A stretch of 64,000 nt of DNA, from positions 124,001 through 188,000 of the forward strand of contig CAUYLG010017864.1 of the NCBI GenBank assembly GCA_963573385.1. Direction: 5' to 3'. This DNA comes from Cacajao melanocephalus (Eukaryota > Chordata > Mammalia > Primates > Pitheciidae). Position 1 is the stretch's first letter, and each line of letters opens with the position of its first letter. This document shows, piece after piece, positions 11,365 to 23,381 of the stretch. Below the pieces are notes generated by a model. It did no database searches and had not been told where the DNA came from. It saw only the letters and a program-made list of their open reading frames with translations. Both the position numbers and the translations under genes were made by a program.

Positions 11365-11580
11365 ATTAATTTATTCATTACATTCACAAATAATTTATTG
11401 AGCCAGGTACTATATGCCAGGAGTTCATCTAAATACTAACAACTGAGTAAAACAAAACAAAACTTGTGGCTTTCAAGAAGCATGGATTCTAGTTGTGAAG
11501 CAGGCAAAAAGTGACTAGATATATGTTAACAGGGAAAAAATGCTGGGAGAAATATAAAGCATGATGAGGGAATTAAGAAG
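11365..11580 (+). repeat. Ancient mammalian interspersed repeat, family unassigned
   Basis: The order 'ttattgagccaggtactata', 'atgccagg', 'gagtaaaacaaaacaaaact', 'aagcatggattctagt' and 'gggagaaatataaagca' matches a pattern common in mammalian non-coding DNA (a 'tttattgagcacctactatg ... gagcttacattctag' repeat). I cannot name the family with certainty. Weaker copies of the pattern occur near 29985-30110, 34290-34430 and 42400-42600. Confidence 0.5.
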
Positions 11581-11699
11581 TAAGAGTAGTAACACTGGAA
11601 AGCTACATTTTGATATAAGCAAAACACTTAACAGTGGCTGCATGTTAGACTTTAGGACAAGATGATGAAATATGGATTAATGATGTGATGCTGATTGAT

Positions 11700-12965
11700 T
11701 GAATTTTTCAACCTTGACACCCAGTAACTGACATGGACCCAGAGGGGCTGGTTTAGTCTGAGGAATATGCCTCACTGTTGCTGGTCCAGTCTCAGGCAAC
11801 ACTGGTATCTATGATTCAGATGGAGATGTAGAAGGTATTCATATCATACCAAGTATGCAGTGCAACAAAGCTAGGAAGAATAATGGGACAAAGCCAATGG
11901 ACAAAACAAATCCAGTCCTCTATAAAAGCAACAAGAACACAGGAAAATAGGGTCAGAAATCAACTTTTTCAGAACTCTGGAAATTAACCAAAACCTCTTA
12001 ACAATTTGAGAAGTGTTTGTTCAAGAAAAATGGCAGAATCTTGGTAAGAGTGACAAGATTTATAGCATTTTCACTTACCGTATTCTGATTCCTGTCTCCC
12101 CAGTTTTGCAGTAGGTCTGAAAGCCAACAGCTTCACCACATGGTATCATGAAAATCTGAAAAAGCCAACAACTTCACCATCATGGTATTATGAAAACCAC
12201 CAGCCTAGCAGTAACTGGAGCTGGGAGGTGGAAGAAGAGGTGTGGTAGTTTTGGAGGCACCCAAAAATTTCATCCCCAGAGAACTGTCCCTCTTAGATCT
12301 CTCTGGCAGTTCTCTGAAGACTCCCACTTGCAGGACTGACCTTTATTCCACCTAACTCAGAGCCTAGGGGCATTGGTCAAAATAATGAGCAACAACTGTT
12401 TCACATTGCAGCTGCCTGTGGCTGCAATAACAGGTGGGGGCAAACAAGAAGTTGACAAAAAAGTTAAAAAGATAGGCTGCAGAATAAGCTGTCCCTAGGA
12501 GGCTTTGTAAAACTCTGACATATCCCTGGGAATTTAGAAGACCATGTGCATATGCAGAGCTGTGCAGGTGCCCCCTAAAACCTAAGGAGGCCCTAATTAC
12601 TCACCTCTGACTGAAATTGACGCTATGCAAAGGCACACAATTAAGGCTAACATTTAGTTGTAACCTGCCTTCAAGACCCTTTAAGATGCATTCCTAACAC
12701 ATACACAGAGTCTATTGACAAAGGTGGGGAGAGTTATTAGTGCAACACCCATAGGAAAATCTCTACCCAATAATTAGCTGAATGGTGAGCTAACCAAACA
12801 GAGAATTCATTGGCTACATGTGAAAAGGAATAGTGACTTTACACAATTAGTTCAGGGAAGTCACTAACAAACAACTACAATAACAATAAAAATAACAAAC
12901 CCTGTCAAGGGGCAGGATGTGGTTTCCAGAGTTGTCACATTATATTTTTTAAAATGTTGAGTTAA

Positions 12966-12967
<2 letters not shown>
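11700..12967 (+). mobile_element. Probable 5' region of an old LINE-1
   Basis: This stretch runs without a visible boundary into L1 sequence at 13080 and contains words I associate with 5' ends of older L1s (for example 'attgcagctgcctgtggctg' near 12406 and the phrase 'ccaacagcttcaccac', doubled near 12124 and 12161). No frame is open. The assignment rests mainly on contiguity and orientation. Confidence 0.4.

Positions 12968-13000
<33 letters not shown>
12968..13000. repeat. (CA)n microsatellite
   Basis: About 16 uninterrupted CA units, directly followed by an Alu fragment. Confidence 0.97.
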
Positions 13001-13002
<2 letters not shown>

Positions 13003-13003
<1 letters not shown>

Positions 13004-13079
13004 GGCATGGTGAAGTGTGCCTGCAGCCCCAGCTACTTGGGAGACTGAGGTGAGAAGTAGGATCCCTTGAGCCCAGGAT
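13003..13079 (+). mobile_element. Internal Alu fragment, both ends missing
   Basis: About 77 bases match the Alu segment running from 'ggcatggtg' through 'ccagctacttgggagactga' to 'cccttgagcccagg'. Both the 5' end and the tail are absent. It joins the CA repeat on the left and L1 sequence on the right, so a rearranged remnant. Confidence 0.8.
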
Positions 13080-16000
13080 AATGGGGGTCCAAGGAAGAAT
13101 GGAAAGAAATAGCAGAAAGAATATTTGAAGAAAAATGACTGAAAACTTCTCAAATTTGATTTTAGGAAAAAACATTTATCTGCACAGCCTATGTAGCTGA
13201 AGATCAATGAAGTACAAGTAGGATACAATTAAAGAGACCTGTACCTAAACATATCATAGTTGAGAGACAAAGACAGCAAGAAAGAAGCAACTTATCACAT
13301 ATGAAGAATTCTCAATCAGATAAACAGCAAATTTCTCATTCCTCATAGAAACCATGGAGGCCAGAAGACAGTGGGATGGCATATTTAATGTGTAGAAAGA
13401 AAAAAATTGTCAAAAAATTATACTATAGACAGCAAAAATACCCTTCAAAAACAAAATAGAAATTAAAACATTCCTAGATCAACAAAAACTGAGAGAATCA
13501 TCACTAGCAGACATTTCCTTCAAAAAAAAAATACGAAAGGGAGTTCTTCAAGCTGAAATAAAAGGACACTAGCCAGTAACCTGAATTCATGTGAAAAAAT
13601 AAAAAGCACTGGTAAAGGCAACTACATAAGTAAAAATAAAAGACAATATAAATGTAATTTTGGTTTGTAATTCTTCTATATTACTTAAAAGATAACTGCA
13701 TAAAGCAATAATTATAAAAGTGTGTTGAGGGGCTTATGATGTATAAAGATGTAATATGTATGATGATAATGCCACAAAGGAGAGCTATATAGGAGCAAAG
13801 TTTTGGTACACTATTAAAAATTAAGTTAATATTACTTCAAATTAGATTGTTATAAAGTAAGATGCTAATTGTAATCAAATATACATATGAAAGAAATGAT
13901 AATATAACTAGGATGGTACGCTAGAAAATATCTAAAACAAAATAAGGCACTAATGGAAGAACAGAGGAACAAAACCAACATGAGACACGTAGAAAACAAA
14001 ATGGCAGGTATAAATCTTACATTATCTTAATTATATTAAATGTAAATGGATTAAATATTCCAATAAAGAAGTAAAAATTGGCATAATGGATTTTTCAAAA
14101 TTGATCCAACTATGCTATCTACAAAAGCCACACTTGAGTTTTAAAGACACAAACAGACTGAAAGTAAAAACTGGAAAAGATATAGCATGAAAACATTACT
14201 GAGAGAGATGGAGTGACTGTATTAATATCACGCAAAATAGAAGTTAAAACAAAAATTATTACTAGAGCCAAAGTGAAGCAGTTTATTATGAGTAAAAGGT
14301 CAGTCCTTCAAGAAGATATAATTATAATCACATATGCACTTAACAACAGAGCTCCAAAATACATGTAGCAAAAATTGGCAGAATTGCAAGAAGAAATAGT
14401 TAACTAAACAATAACAGTTGGAGACTTTAACATCCCACTTTTAATAATTAATAGAACAGCTAGGCCAAAGATCCATGAGAAAATTGAAAACTGGAATATT
14501 CCACCCTATAAATCAATCAGACCCAACACATTTCTATGAAACACTTCACCCAACAACAGTAGAATATATATGTGCTTCTCAAGTGCACATGGAACACTCT
14601 CCAGACTAGATCATATGTTAACCTATAAAATAAGTCTCAACAAATTTGAAAGGATTTAAGTCATAAAAAGTATGTTCTCCACCCACATGAAATTAGAAAT
14701 TAATAACAGAAAGAAGTTGGAAAATTCATTAATATGTGAAAATTAAACAATATACTCCCAAGTAATTAATGGTCAAAAAAGTAATCTCAAAGGAAACTAG
14801 ATAATATTTTGAGGTGACTAAAAATGTATACACAACAAACCAAAACTTTTAAAATGTAGCCAAAGCACTGCTTAGAGAAAAATGTAGGTAAACACTTATT
14901 TAATAAAAAAAAAAAAAAGAAAAAGAAATATCTTAAAATCAATGTTAACTTTTCACCTGAAGATCCCCAAAAATGAAAGAGCAGAGCAAGCTAAATCCAA
15001 AGCAAGCAGAATGACGGAAATAATAAATATTAGAGCATTCATAAGTAAATTAGAAGATAGAAAAACAATAGGGAAAATTAATAAAACCAAGTTTGACTAT
15101 AAAAAGATAAATAAAGTTGACAAATCTTTAGCTACACTGACCAGGAAAAAAGAAAGACTCAAATTACTAATATCAGGAATGAGATATTACTGCTAACCTT
15201 ACAGAAATAAAAAGAATTATGAATACAATAAACAATTGTATGCCAACAAATTAAACAAAACAGATGGAATGGACAGATTCCTAGAAAAACACAACTACCA
15301 AAACTGACACAAGAAGAAACAGAATATTTGAGTAGACACAGAACGAATAAAGAGATTGAATTAGTAATCATCACTTCCCACAAAAAATCTTGCCACAAAG
15401 TTAAGGACAAGATAGCTTCATGGGTGAATTCTACCAAATGTTTAAAGAAGCATTAACACTAGTCCTTCACAAACTCTTCAAAAAATAAAAGAAGAGGTTA
15501 TGCTTCCCAGTTTATTCTATGAGGCCAGTATTTTTATATCAAAATTAGACAAATATATCACAATAGAGAAAATTACACAATATTTCCTACGAATATAGAT
15601 GCAAAAATCCTCAACAAATACTAGCAAATTTAATCCAGCAACATATAAGTGAGATTATACACTAACCCCAAGTGAGATTCATCCCAGGAATGCAAGGTTG
15701 TTACCACATACTACAATTAAACAAATAATACACCTCCTTAATAGAATAAAGGAAAAAACTCACCCAATTATTTCAATAGCCAGAACAGCCTTGAAAAACA
15801 CAAACAAAGTTAGAGTGCTCATACTTCCTGAATGATTTTAAATCTTACTGCAAAGCTACAGAAATCAAGACAATGTGGTACTGGCACAAAGACAGACATA
15901 TTAATGAATACAATAGAATTGAGAGTACAGAAATAAACCCTTCCACGGATTAATAGATTTCTTACAATATTTACAAGTCAATTTAATGAGGAAAGAATGG

Positions 16001-16400
16001 TCCTTTTAATAAGGAATGGTCCTTTTAATAAGGTGTGTGATAACTGGATATTTACATGCAAAGTATGAAGCTATTGCTCTACCTCACACCATATATACAA
16101 ATTAATTCAAAATGGATCATTGACTTAAATATAAGCAATAAAACTATGAAACTATTATAAGAAAACATAGCAGTAAATCTTTGTGATTTTGTATTAGGGT
16201 TTGTTTTTTTTAGATAGTTATTAAAATTCAATAAAAGAAAAATAGACAAATTGGACTTTATCAAAATTAATACTTTTGTGTTTCAAAAGACATCATTAAT
16301 AAAATGAAAGACAACTTATGGAAGGAGAAACAAAGAAAAAATATTTGCAAATTATATGTGAGACAAAAGACTTATATAAAGACTATATAAAGACAAACTA
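13080..16400 (+). mobile_element. Old LINE-1 (L1M class), ORF1 end to ORF2, inactive
   Basis: The L1 order is continuous: ORF1 3' part ('aaaccatggaggccagaaga' near 13351; 'gggagttcttcaagctgaaa' near 13540), inter-ORF spacer, ORF2 endonuclease region ('taaatgtaaatggattaaat' near 14037) and reverse transcriptase region (to about 15780). At about 15781 the sequence jumps to a part of ORF2 normally about 1 kb further on, so an internal block is deleted. A 19-bp tandem duplication lies at 15996-16033. The element breaks at about 16400 where a younger L1 is inserted and resumes at 19765. Stops and frameshifts are throughout; the longest frame is about 90 codons. Confidence 0.88.
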
Positions 16401-19400
16401 AAAAAAAAAAGACCCAAATAAATAAAATGAGAGATGAAAAGGGAGACATTACAACTCATACTGCAGAAATTCAAAAGATCATTAGTGGCTACTATAAGTA
16501 ACCATATACCAATAACTAGAACATCTAGAAGAAACGAATAAATTCCTAGACACATACAACTTACAAAGATTAAACAATGAAGAAATCCAAAACCTGAAAA
16601 GACCAATAACAAGTAACAAGATTAAAGCAATAACAGAAAGTCTCTGAGGAAGGAAATTCATGGGATCCAATGGCTTCACTGCTGGATTCTGCCAAATATT
16701 TAAGGAAGACATCACACCAATCTTACTCAAACTATTCTGAAAAATAGACCAGAAGGTAATACTTCCAAACTTATTCTATGAGGCCGGTATTACCCTAATA
16801 CCAAAACCAGATAAAAATATATCAATAAAAGAAAATGACAAGCCAATATATCAGATGAATACTGATGCAAAAATTCTCAACAAAATATTTGCAAACTGAG
16901 TTCAACAATACATTTAAAAGATCATTTGTGGTGACCAAATGGGATTTATCCCTGGGATTCAAGGATGGTTCAACATATGCAAATCAGTCAGTTTGATACA
17001 TCATATCAACAGAATAAAGGAAAAATATATATAATCATTTCACTTGATGCTGAAAAGCATTTAATAAAATTCAATATCCCTTTATGACAAAAACTCTCAA
17101 AAAAACTGGATATAGAAGGGACATACCTCAACATAATAAAGGCCATATAAGACTCATAGCTAGTATCATACTGAATGGGGAAAAACTAAAAGTCTTTCCT
17201 CTAAGATCTGGAACATAACAAGGATGGACACTTTGACTAGTGATGTCCAACACAGTACTGGAAGTCCTAGCTAGAGCAATCAGACAAGAGATAGATATAG
17301 GGCATCTAAATTAGAAATGAAGAAATCAAATTACTTTTGTTTGTAGGCAATATGATCTCACATTTGGAAAAACCTAAAGACTCTACCAAAAAACTATGAG
17401 AACTGATAAATTCAGTAAAATTTCAAGATCAAAAAAATCAACATGCAAAAATCAATACCTTTTCTATATGCCAAGAGTGAACAATCTGAAAAAAAAGTAA
17501 AGTAATCCCATTTATGATAGGTACATATAAAATTAAACACTTGGGAATCAACTTAAAGAAGTAAAAGATCTTTGTAATAAAACTTTTAAAACACTCATGA
17601 AAGAAATGGAAGTGGCCACCAAAAACTGGAAAGATATTCCATGTTCATGGATTGGAAGAATCAATACTATTAAAATGTCTTTACTACCCAAAGCAATCTA
17701 CAGATTCAATCCAGTCCCTATCAAAATACCAATGACATTCCTCACAGAATTAGAAAAAAACAAAGAACAAAACTGATGGAATGACAGTACTTAATTTCAA
17801 ATTATATTACAGAGCTATAGTAACCAATACAGCATGGTATTGGCATAGAAACAGACACATAGATGAATGGAACAGAATAAAGAACCCAAAAACAAATCTA
17901 CACACCTACAGTAAACTCATTTTCAAAAAAGATACCAGGAGCATACACTGGGAAAGACAGTCTCTTCAATAAATGGTGCTAAAAAAACTGATATCCATAT
18001 GCAGAAGAATGAAACTAGACCCCTCTCTCTCTCACCTTTTACACAAATCAAATCAAAATTGATTAAAGACTTCAATCTAAGACCTCAAACTATGAAACTA
18101 TTACAAGAAAACATCAAGGAAACTCTCTAGGACATTAGTCTGGGCAAAAATTTATTTGCATGATACCCCACAAGCACAGGCAACCAAAGCCAAGATGGAC
18201 AAATGGTATCACATCAACTTAAAAAGCTTCTGCACAGCAAAGGAAACAATCAACAAAGTGAAGAGACAACCTGCAGAATGGGAGAAAATTTTTTCAAACT
18301 ACCCATCTGACAGGGGATCAATAACCAGAATACATAAGGAGGTCAGAGAACTCAACAGAAAAAAATATATATCTAATAATCTGATTTTAAAATAAGCAAA
18401 AGATCTGAATACACATTTCCCAAGAGAAGACATACAAACGGCAAACAGGCATATTAAAAAGTGCTTAACATCACTGATCATCGGAGAAATGCAAATCAAA
18501 ACTACAATGAGATATCACCTCACCCCAGCTTAAAAGGCTTATATTCAAAAGACAGGCAGTAATCAGTAAGAAATGGAGGCTCCCCTTTGTAAAGAAAGCT
18601 ACCAAAGCTTTACATTTGCACCTTAGCCTCAATGGCTAGTAACCCTAGAGAAGCAGTTTGCTGGAGCTCATCTGCAACTCCTGACTCTCAGGAGAAAAGT
18701 GGGTTTTAAGCCAAAATTATGAGTGAGCTGTTGACTCCAAAATGTACTTGAGAGACAGGCCAAGCAAGAGGTGTGGATCAACTAAGTGTTACCAAGCAGA
18801 AAAGACAGTGCACTGCTTTTCTTTTAGTTTTTGTCTTTTCTTTGGTATATGTTTTACTATTTCCTGTGTCTTAGAATGCAGAATTGATTCATAACAGTTT
18901 TGTTCTCAATATTTATTTTTTCCATTGCTTAAAAAATGATAGGCAATAACAAATCCTGGCAAGGATGTGGATAAAAGGGAACCCTTGTACACTGCTGGTG
19001 GGAATGTAAATTAGTACAACCTCTATGGAGAACAGTTTGGAGGTTCCTCAAAAAACTAAAAATAGAAGAATCATATGATCCAGCTATCCCACTGCTGGTT
19101 ATATGCTCAAAAAAAGACATCACTATGCTAAAAAATATCCGTACTCCCTTGTTTGTTGTAGCACTGTTCACAATAGCTAAAATTTGAAAGCAACCTAAGT
19201 GTCCATCAACAGATGAATGAATAAAGGAAATGTGGTACTTATATACAATTAAGTACTACTCAGCCATAAAAAAGAATGAGATTCTGTCATTTGCAACAAC
19301 ATGGATGGAACTGGAGGTGATTGTCCTAAGTGAAATAAGCCAGGCCCAGAAAGCAAACGTCACACGTTCTCGCTTATTCATGGGATCTAAAAACCAAAAC

Positions 19401-19764
19401 AGCTGAACTCATGGACATAGAGAGTAGAAAGATGGTTACCAGGGGCTGGATAGGGTAATGGGAGGGTGAGGGGAGATGGGGGGGGTTAATGGGTATAAAA
19501 AATAGAAAGAAAGAATTAGACATAATATTTGATAGCACAACAGGTTAACTATAGACAATAATAATTTAATTCTACATTTAAAAATAACTGAAAGGTTATA
19601 ATTAGATTGTTTGTAACACAAAAGATAAATGCTTGGGAAACGGATACCCCATTTTTCATGATGTGATTATTATGCATTGTGTGTCTGTATCAAAACATGT
19701 CAGGTACTCCATAAATACATACACCTATTATGTACCCACAGAAATTAAAAATTAAAAAAAAGAT
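16401..19764 (+). mobile_element. Younger 5'-truncated LINE-1 (L1PB/L1MA-like) inserted in the older L1
   Basis: It begins inside ORF2 (gacccaaataaataaaatga near 16412), continues through the reverse transcriptase and C-terminal regions, and ends in an L1 3'UTR with an A-rich tail (attaaaaattaaaaaaaa, ending near 19761). The 3'UTR phrases 'atttgatagcacaacaggtt' and 'tacacctattatgtaccc' point to the L1PB/L1MA group. Flanks gactatataaagac (about 16379) and gattacataaagaac (about 19761) look like a diverged target-site duplication. It is interrupted by a foreign ~377-bp insert (18564-18940). All frames are broken. Confidence 0.88.
18564..18940 (+). other. Unidentified insert in L1, possible 5'-truncated retroposed transcript
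   Basis: The L1 text stops at 'gacaggcagtaat' (about 18551-18563) and resumes at 'taggcaataac' (about 18940-18950), so the target word is duplicated around about 377 foreign bases. The insert ends in a short A-run (18931-18936) just before the right-hand copy, as a retroposed RNA in + orientation would. Its first ~70 bases stay open for 22 codons to a TAG; the rest resembles 3'UTR. I do not recognise the source gene, and it matches no repeat I know. An unlisted repeat is the alternative. Confidence 0.5.
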
Positions 19765-19945
19765 TACATAAAGAACTCTTACAACTCAACAATAAAAAGG
19801 TAAACCATAAAGTTTAAAAATGGACAAAGGATTCTTTTTTCCAAAGACTTTCTCCAAAGACATACATATAGCCAATAATTGTACAAAAATACATTCAACA
19901 TCATTAGTCACAAGGGAAATATAAATCAAAACCACAGTGAGCCAA
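19765..19945 (+). mobile_element. Continuation of the older L1 (late ORF2)
   Basis: The text 'aaagaactcttacaactcaa' followed by 'attagtcacaagggaaat' and 'aatcaaaaccacagtgag' continues the L1 interrupted at about 16400. It stops without a 3'UTR at about 19945. Confidence 0.82.
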
Positions 19946-19984
19946 CTGTGTGACATCCCTGAAAACATAATGTTTCTTTCTCCT

Positions 19985-20355
19985 TATTTTGTTGCATTTG
20001 TACATACTGTATTCACTGTTTGGAGCATCCTTCACTTCACCCCATACTTTGTGTTCCTTGCTATATACTGCTTGTCTTCAGAGTTCATCCCACACGACAT
20101 CTCTTCATGGAAGCCTTCCCTGGCCCATTCTTTATTTAATTTATACTAGGATAGTTCCTCTGAAGTCCCAGAGAAATCTGTATTTACCTTGGTCACAGCC
20201 CTAGCGTACTACCTTGTAATTGCCCTTACATACACACTCATAGCTAAGTGTCCTTTCCAGCAGAGGCTCTTATTCATTCTGTATCCTTCATACCTAGTAC
20301 ATGGACTAACAAAGAGTGATGCTCAGTATGGCTGTTCAATGACATATTGAGCCAA
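19985..20355 (+). repeat. LINE-2 (L2) 3' region
   Basis: L2 3'-end blocks in order: 'atggaagccttccctggccc' near 20109, 'taccttggtcacagccctag' near 20185, 'ctcttattcattctgtatcc' near 20267 and a terminal 'tggctgttcaatgacatatt'. Confidence 0.8.
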
Positions 20356-20595
20356 TAGTCCTATCAACATGATAAAAAATGGAGTTGACACCACCCAAAA
20401 AAAACAAAAACAAAACTGATTGCATTAAAAATATCAAGTGAAAAAGTGATTTCCTGGATTGTACACTGACCTACCCATCAGATAAATTCCTAGAAATAGG
20501 GAAGAACAATAACAAATAATGGAGGGCCCAGGAAATAACAAAAGATGGACAGAAACACTTGCAGTTCAAAAATGGTGATTAAGAAGCAAGCTGGT

Positions 20596-20911
20596 GGCCA
20601 GGCTTGGTGGCTCATGTCTGTAATCCCAGCACTGTGGGAGGCCGAGGTGGGCAGATCACCTGAGGTAAAGAATTCGAGATTAGCCTGGCCAACATGGTGA
20701 AACCCTGTCTCTACTAAAAATACAAAAAATTATCTGGGCATGGTAGAGGGCATCTGTAATCCTAGCTACTCAGGAGGCTGAGGCAGGAGAATCGCTTGAA
20801 CCTGGGAGGCTGAGGTTGCAATGAGTCAGGATCGTGCCATTGCACTTCAGCCTGGGTGACAGAGTGAAACTCCCTCTCAAAAAAAAAAACAAAAACAAAA
20901 AACAAAAAAAA
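20596..20911 (+). mobile_element. AluS-like element
   Basis: Full-length dimeric Alu starting ggccaggcttggtggctcat, with middle A-rich linker and a tail of A-runs broken by C. Flanks 'caagctggt' and 'caggctggc' may be a decayed target-site duplication. Confidence 0.94.
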
Positions 20912-21580
20912 CAGGCTGGCTTCATTTCCCTCCTTCTTCACCCCCCAGAAAACAAAACACAAATATATAGCACGAAGATTGTTACCAGCAATATCTCAGA
21001 AGTCAAAAATGAGGATGTGACAGTTCCCAGGGCCACAGAGAAATGAAAAACCTCTGAGCAAATGAAATGATAGGAAAATGAGACTTTCATATCCATGACA
21101 CTCCTCCTCCCATCTGCCAAGCACCAAATGCATGGAAAATTTCCCATGATTCATGGTTTCTACACTGGAAAAAGTCAGATCAAGATTGACAACCAGCTTC
21201 CACACCATCTTGAGTTACCTGGCAGAACACCTGCCCTGCCTCAACCCACAGGAAGAACCAGGAAAGGCTGAAGTGGGAAATATCCCTGAAGACAGCCAGA
21301 GACAAGGAGGCAAGACTACCATCTCCAGTCCGAGAAACTTGGCTCTGTAACTCAGCCAAAGGAGATGCTAAATCTGAGTAGCTGTTCAACAGCACCATGC
21401 TGTAGGAGATTTGTTCCATAGGTGTCCTGGGCACAAACCCCTAACCAGCCTTTCCACACTACTGGGATGTCCCCTTTGATACTCCAATTCAGGACTGGCA
21501 GTACTCTGGTTATTTACTAGAACTGAGGCAAACTGAGTTTAAGGCACCATGACTGATGCCAGAAAAGAGGCAGCAACCTA
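20912..21580 (+). other. Non-coding DNA, possibly the 5' end of the following L1
   Basis: No exon or well-known repeat block is clear. Its position directly upstream of L1 ORF1-like sequence makes an L1 5'UTR plausible but unproven. Open frames up to 84 codons lack recognisable domains. Confidence 0.35.
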
Positions 21581-21716
21581 GCAGAAAGAAAAGAAAAGGA
21601 AAGGGAAAGGAAAAAGGAGGGAAGAGAGGGAGGGAGGGAAGGAAGGAGGGAAGGAAGGAAGGAAGAAGGGAAGGAAGGAAGGAAGGAAGGAAGGAAGGAA
21701 GGAAGGAAGGAAGGAA
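21581..21716. repeat. Purine tract ending in (GGAA)12
   Basis: An irregular AAAGG/GGGA/GGAA tract ends in twelve uninterrupted GGAA units at 21669-21716. Lys/Glu/Arg-rich or Pro/Ser-rich open frames across it are artefacts. Confidence 0.97.
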
Positions 21717-22721
21717 ATTAACAGGTAACTTGCAAAGAATCTCTAAGCAATTATATCTAAAAGCCAAAACAAGCCAGATGGAGAAAATTGGAATAAATAA
21801 CTAATATTCAATGCAAAGACATAAATAATATATCCACAAGAAACACCAGCAAACAGGGAACCATGACCTTCTCAGACAAAGCAATGAACCAGCGACTGAC
21901 CCTAACAATGCGGCAATACGTGAACTCTCTGACAAGGAATTCAAGATAGCAGTGTTAAGGAAACTCAGTGATCTCCAAGACAACACAGAAAAGCAATCTG
22001 GAAATTTATCAGATAAATTTAACAAGAGACATAAATAATTTTTAAAAACTAAACAGAAATCCTGGAACTAAGAAATACATTTTCTGGACTGAAAATTTTA
22101 TTAGAGGGTCTCAATAGAAAGTGGATCAAGCAGAGGAAAATATCAGTAACCTTAAATACAGGCTATCTGAAAATACATAGAGGAGAAGAAAAACAAATGA
22201 AAGGAAGGAAGATCATCTATAAGATAAAATTATCTCAAAAGGCCAAATCTAAAAACTATTTGTGTTCAAGAGGGAGCTGAGCAAAAAGAAGAGGTAGAAA
22301 GCTTATTCAAAGAAATAATAATAGAAATTTTTTCAGAACTTAAGAAAGAGATAAATATCCAGTTACCAGAAGATGAGAGAACACCAAAGAGATTCTACCT
22401 GAGTAAGACTACTCAAAGCTACATCATAATCAAACTGTCAAGGTCAAAAAGAAAATCCTAAAAATAGCAAGCTAAAAGAAAAAAATAACATATAAAGAAT
22501 CTTCAATTCCTCAGGCAACAGACTTCTCAATGGAAACCATGTAGGCCAGGAGGAAGTAACATATGTTCAGAGTGCTCAAAGAAAAATACTGGCATCCAAA
22601 ACTATTGTATCCAGCAAACATAACTTTCATATATGAAGGAAAAATAAAAGTCTTTCCCACACAAACAAAATGGAGAGAATTCACAATCAATAAACTCATC
22701 TTATAAGAAATCATAAAGGAA

Positions 22722-23381
<660 letters not shown>

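Noticed and set aside
14942..15196. 84-codon and similar open frames in L1 bodies (also 18156-18395, 24020-24250, 24601-24837)
   Set aside because: Broken remnants of L1 ORF2; no intact ORF1 or ORF2 exists here, so none of these elements is active.
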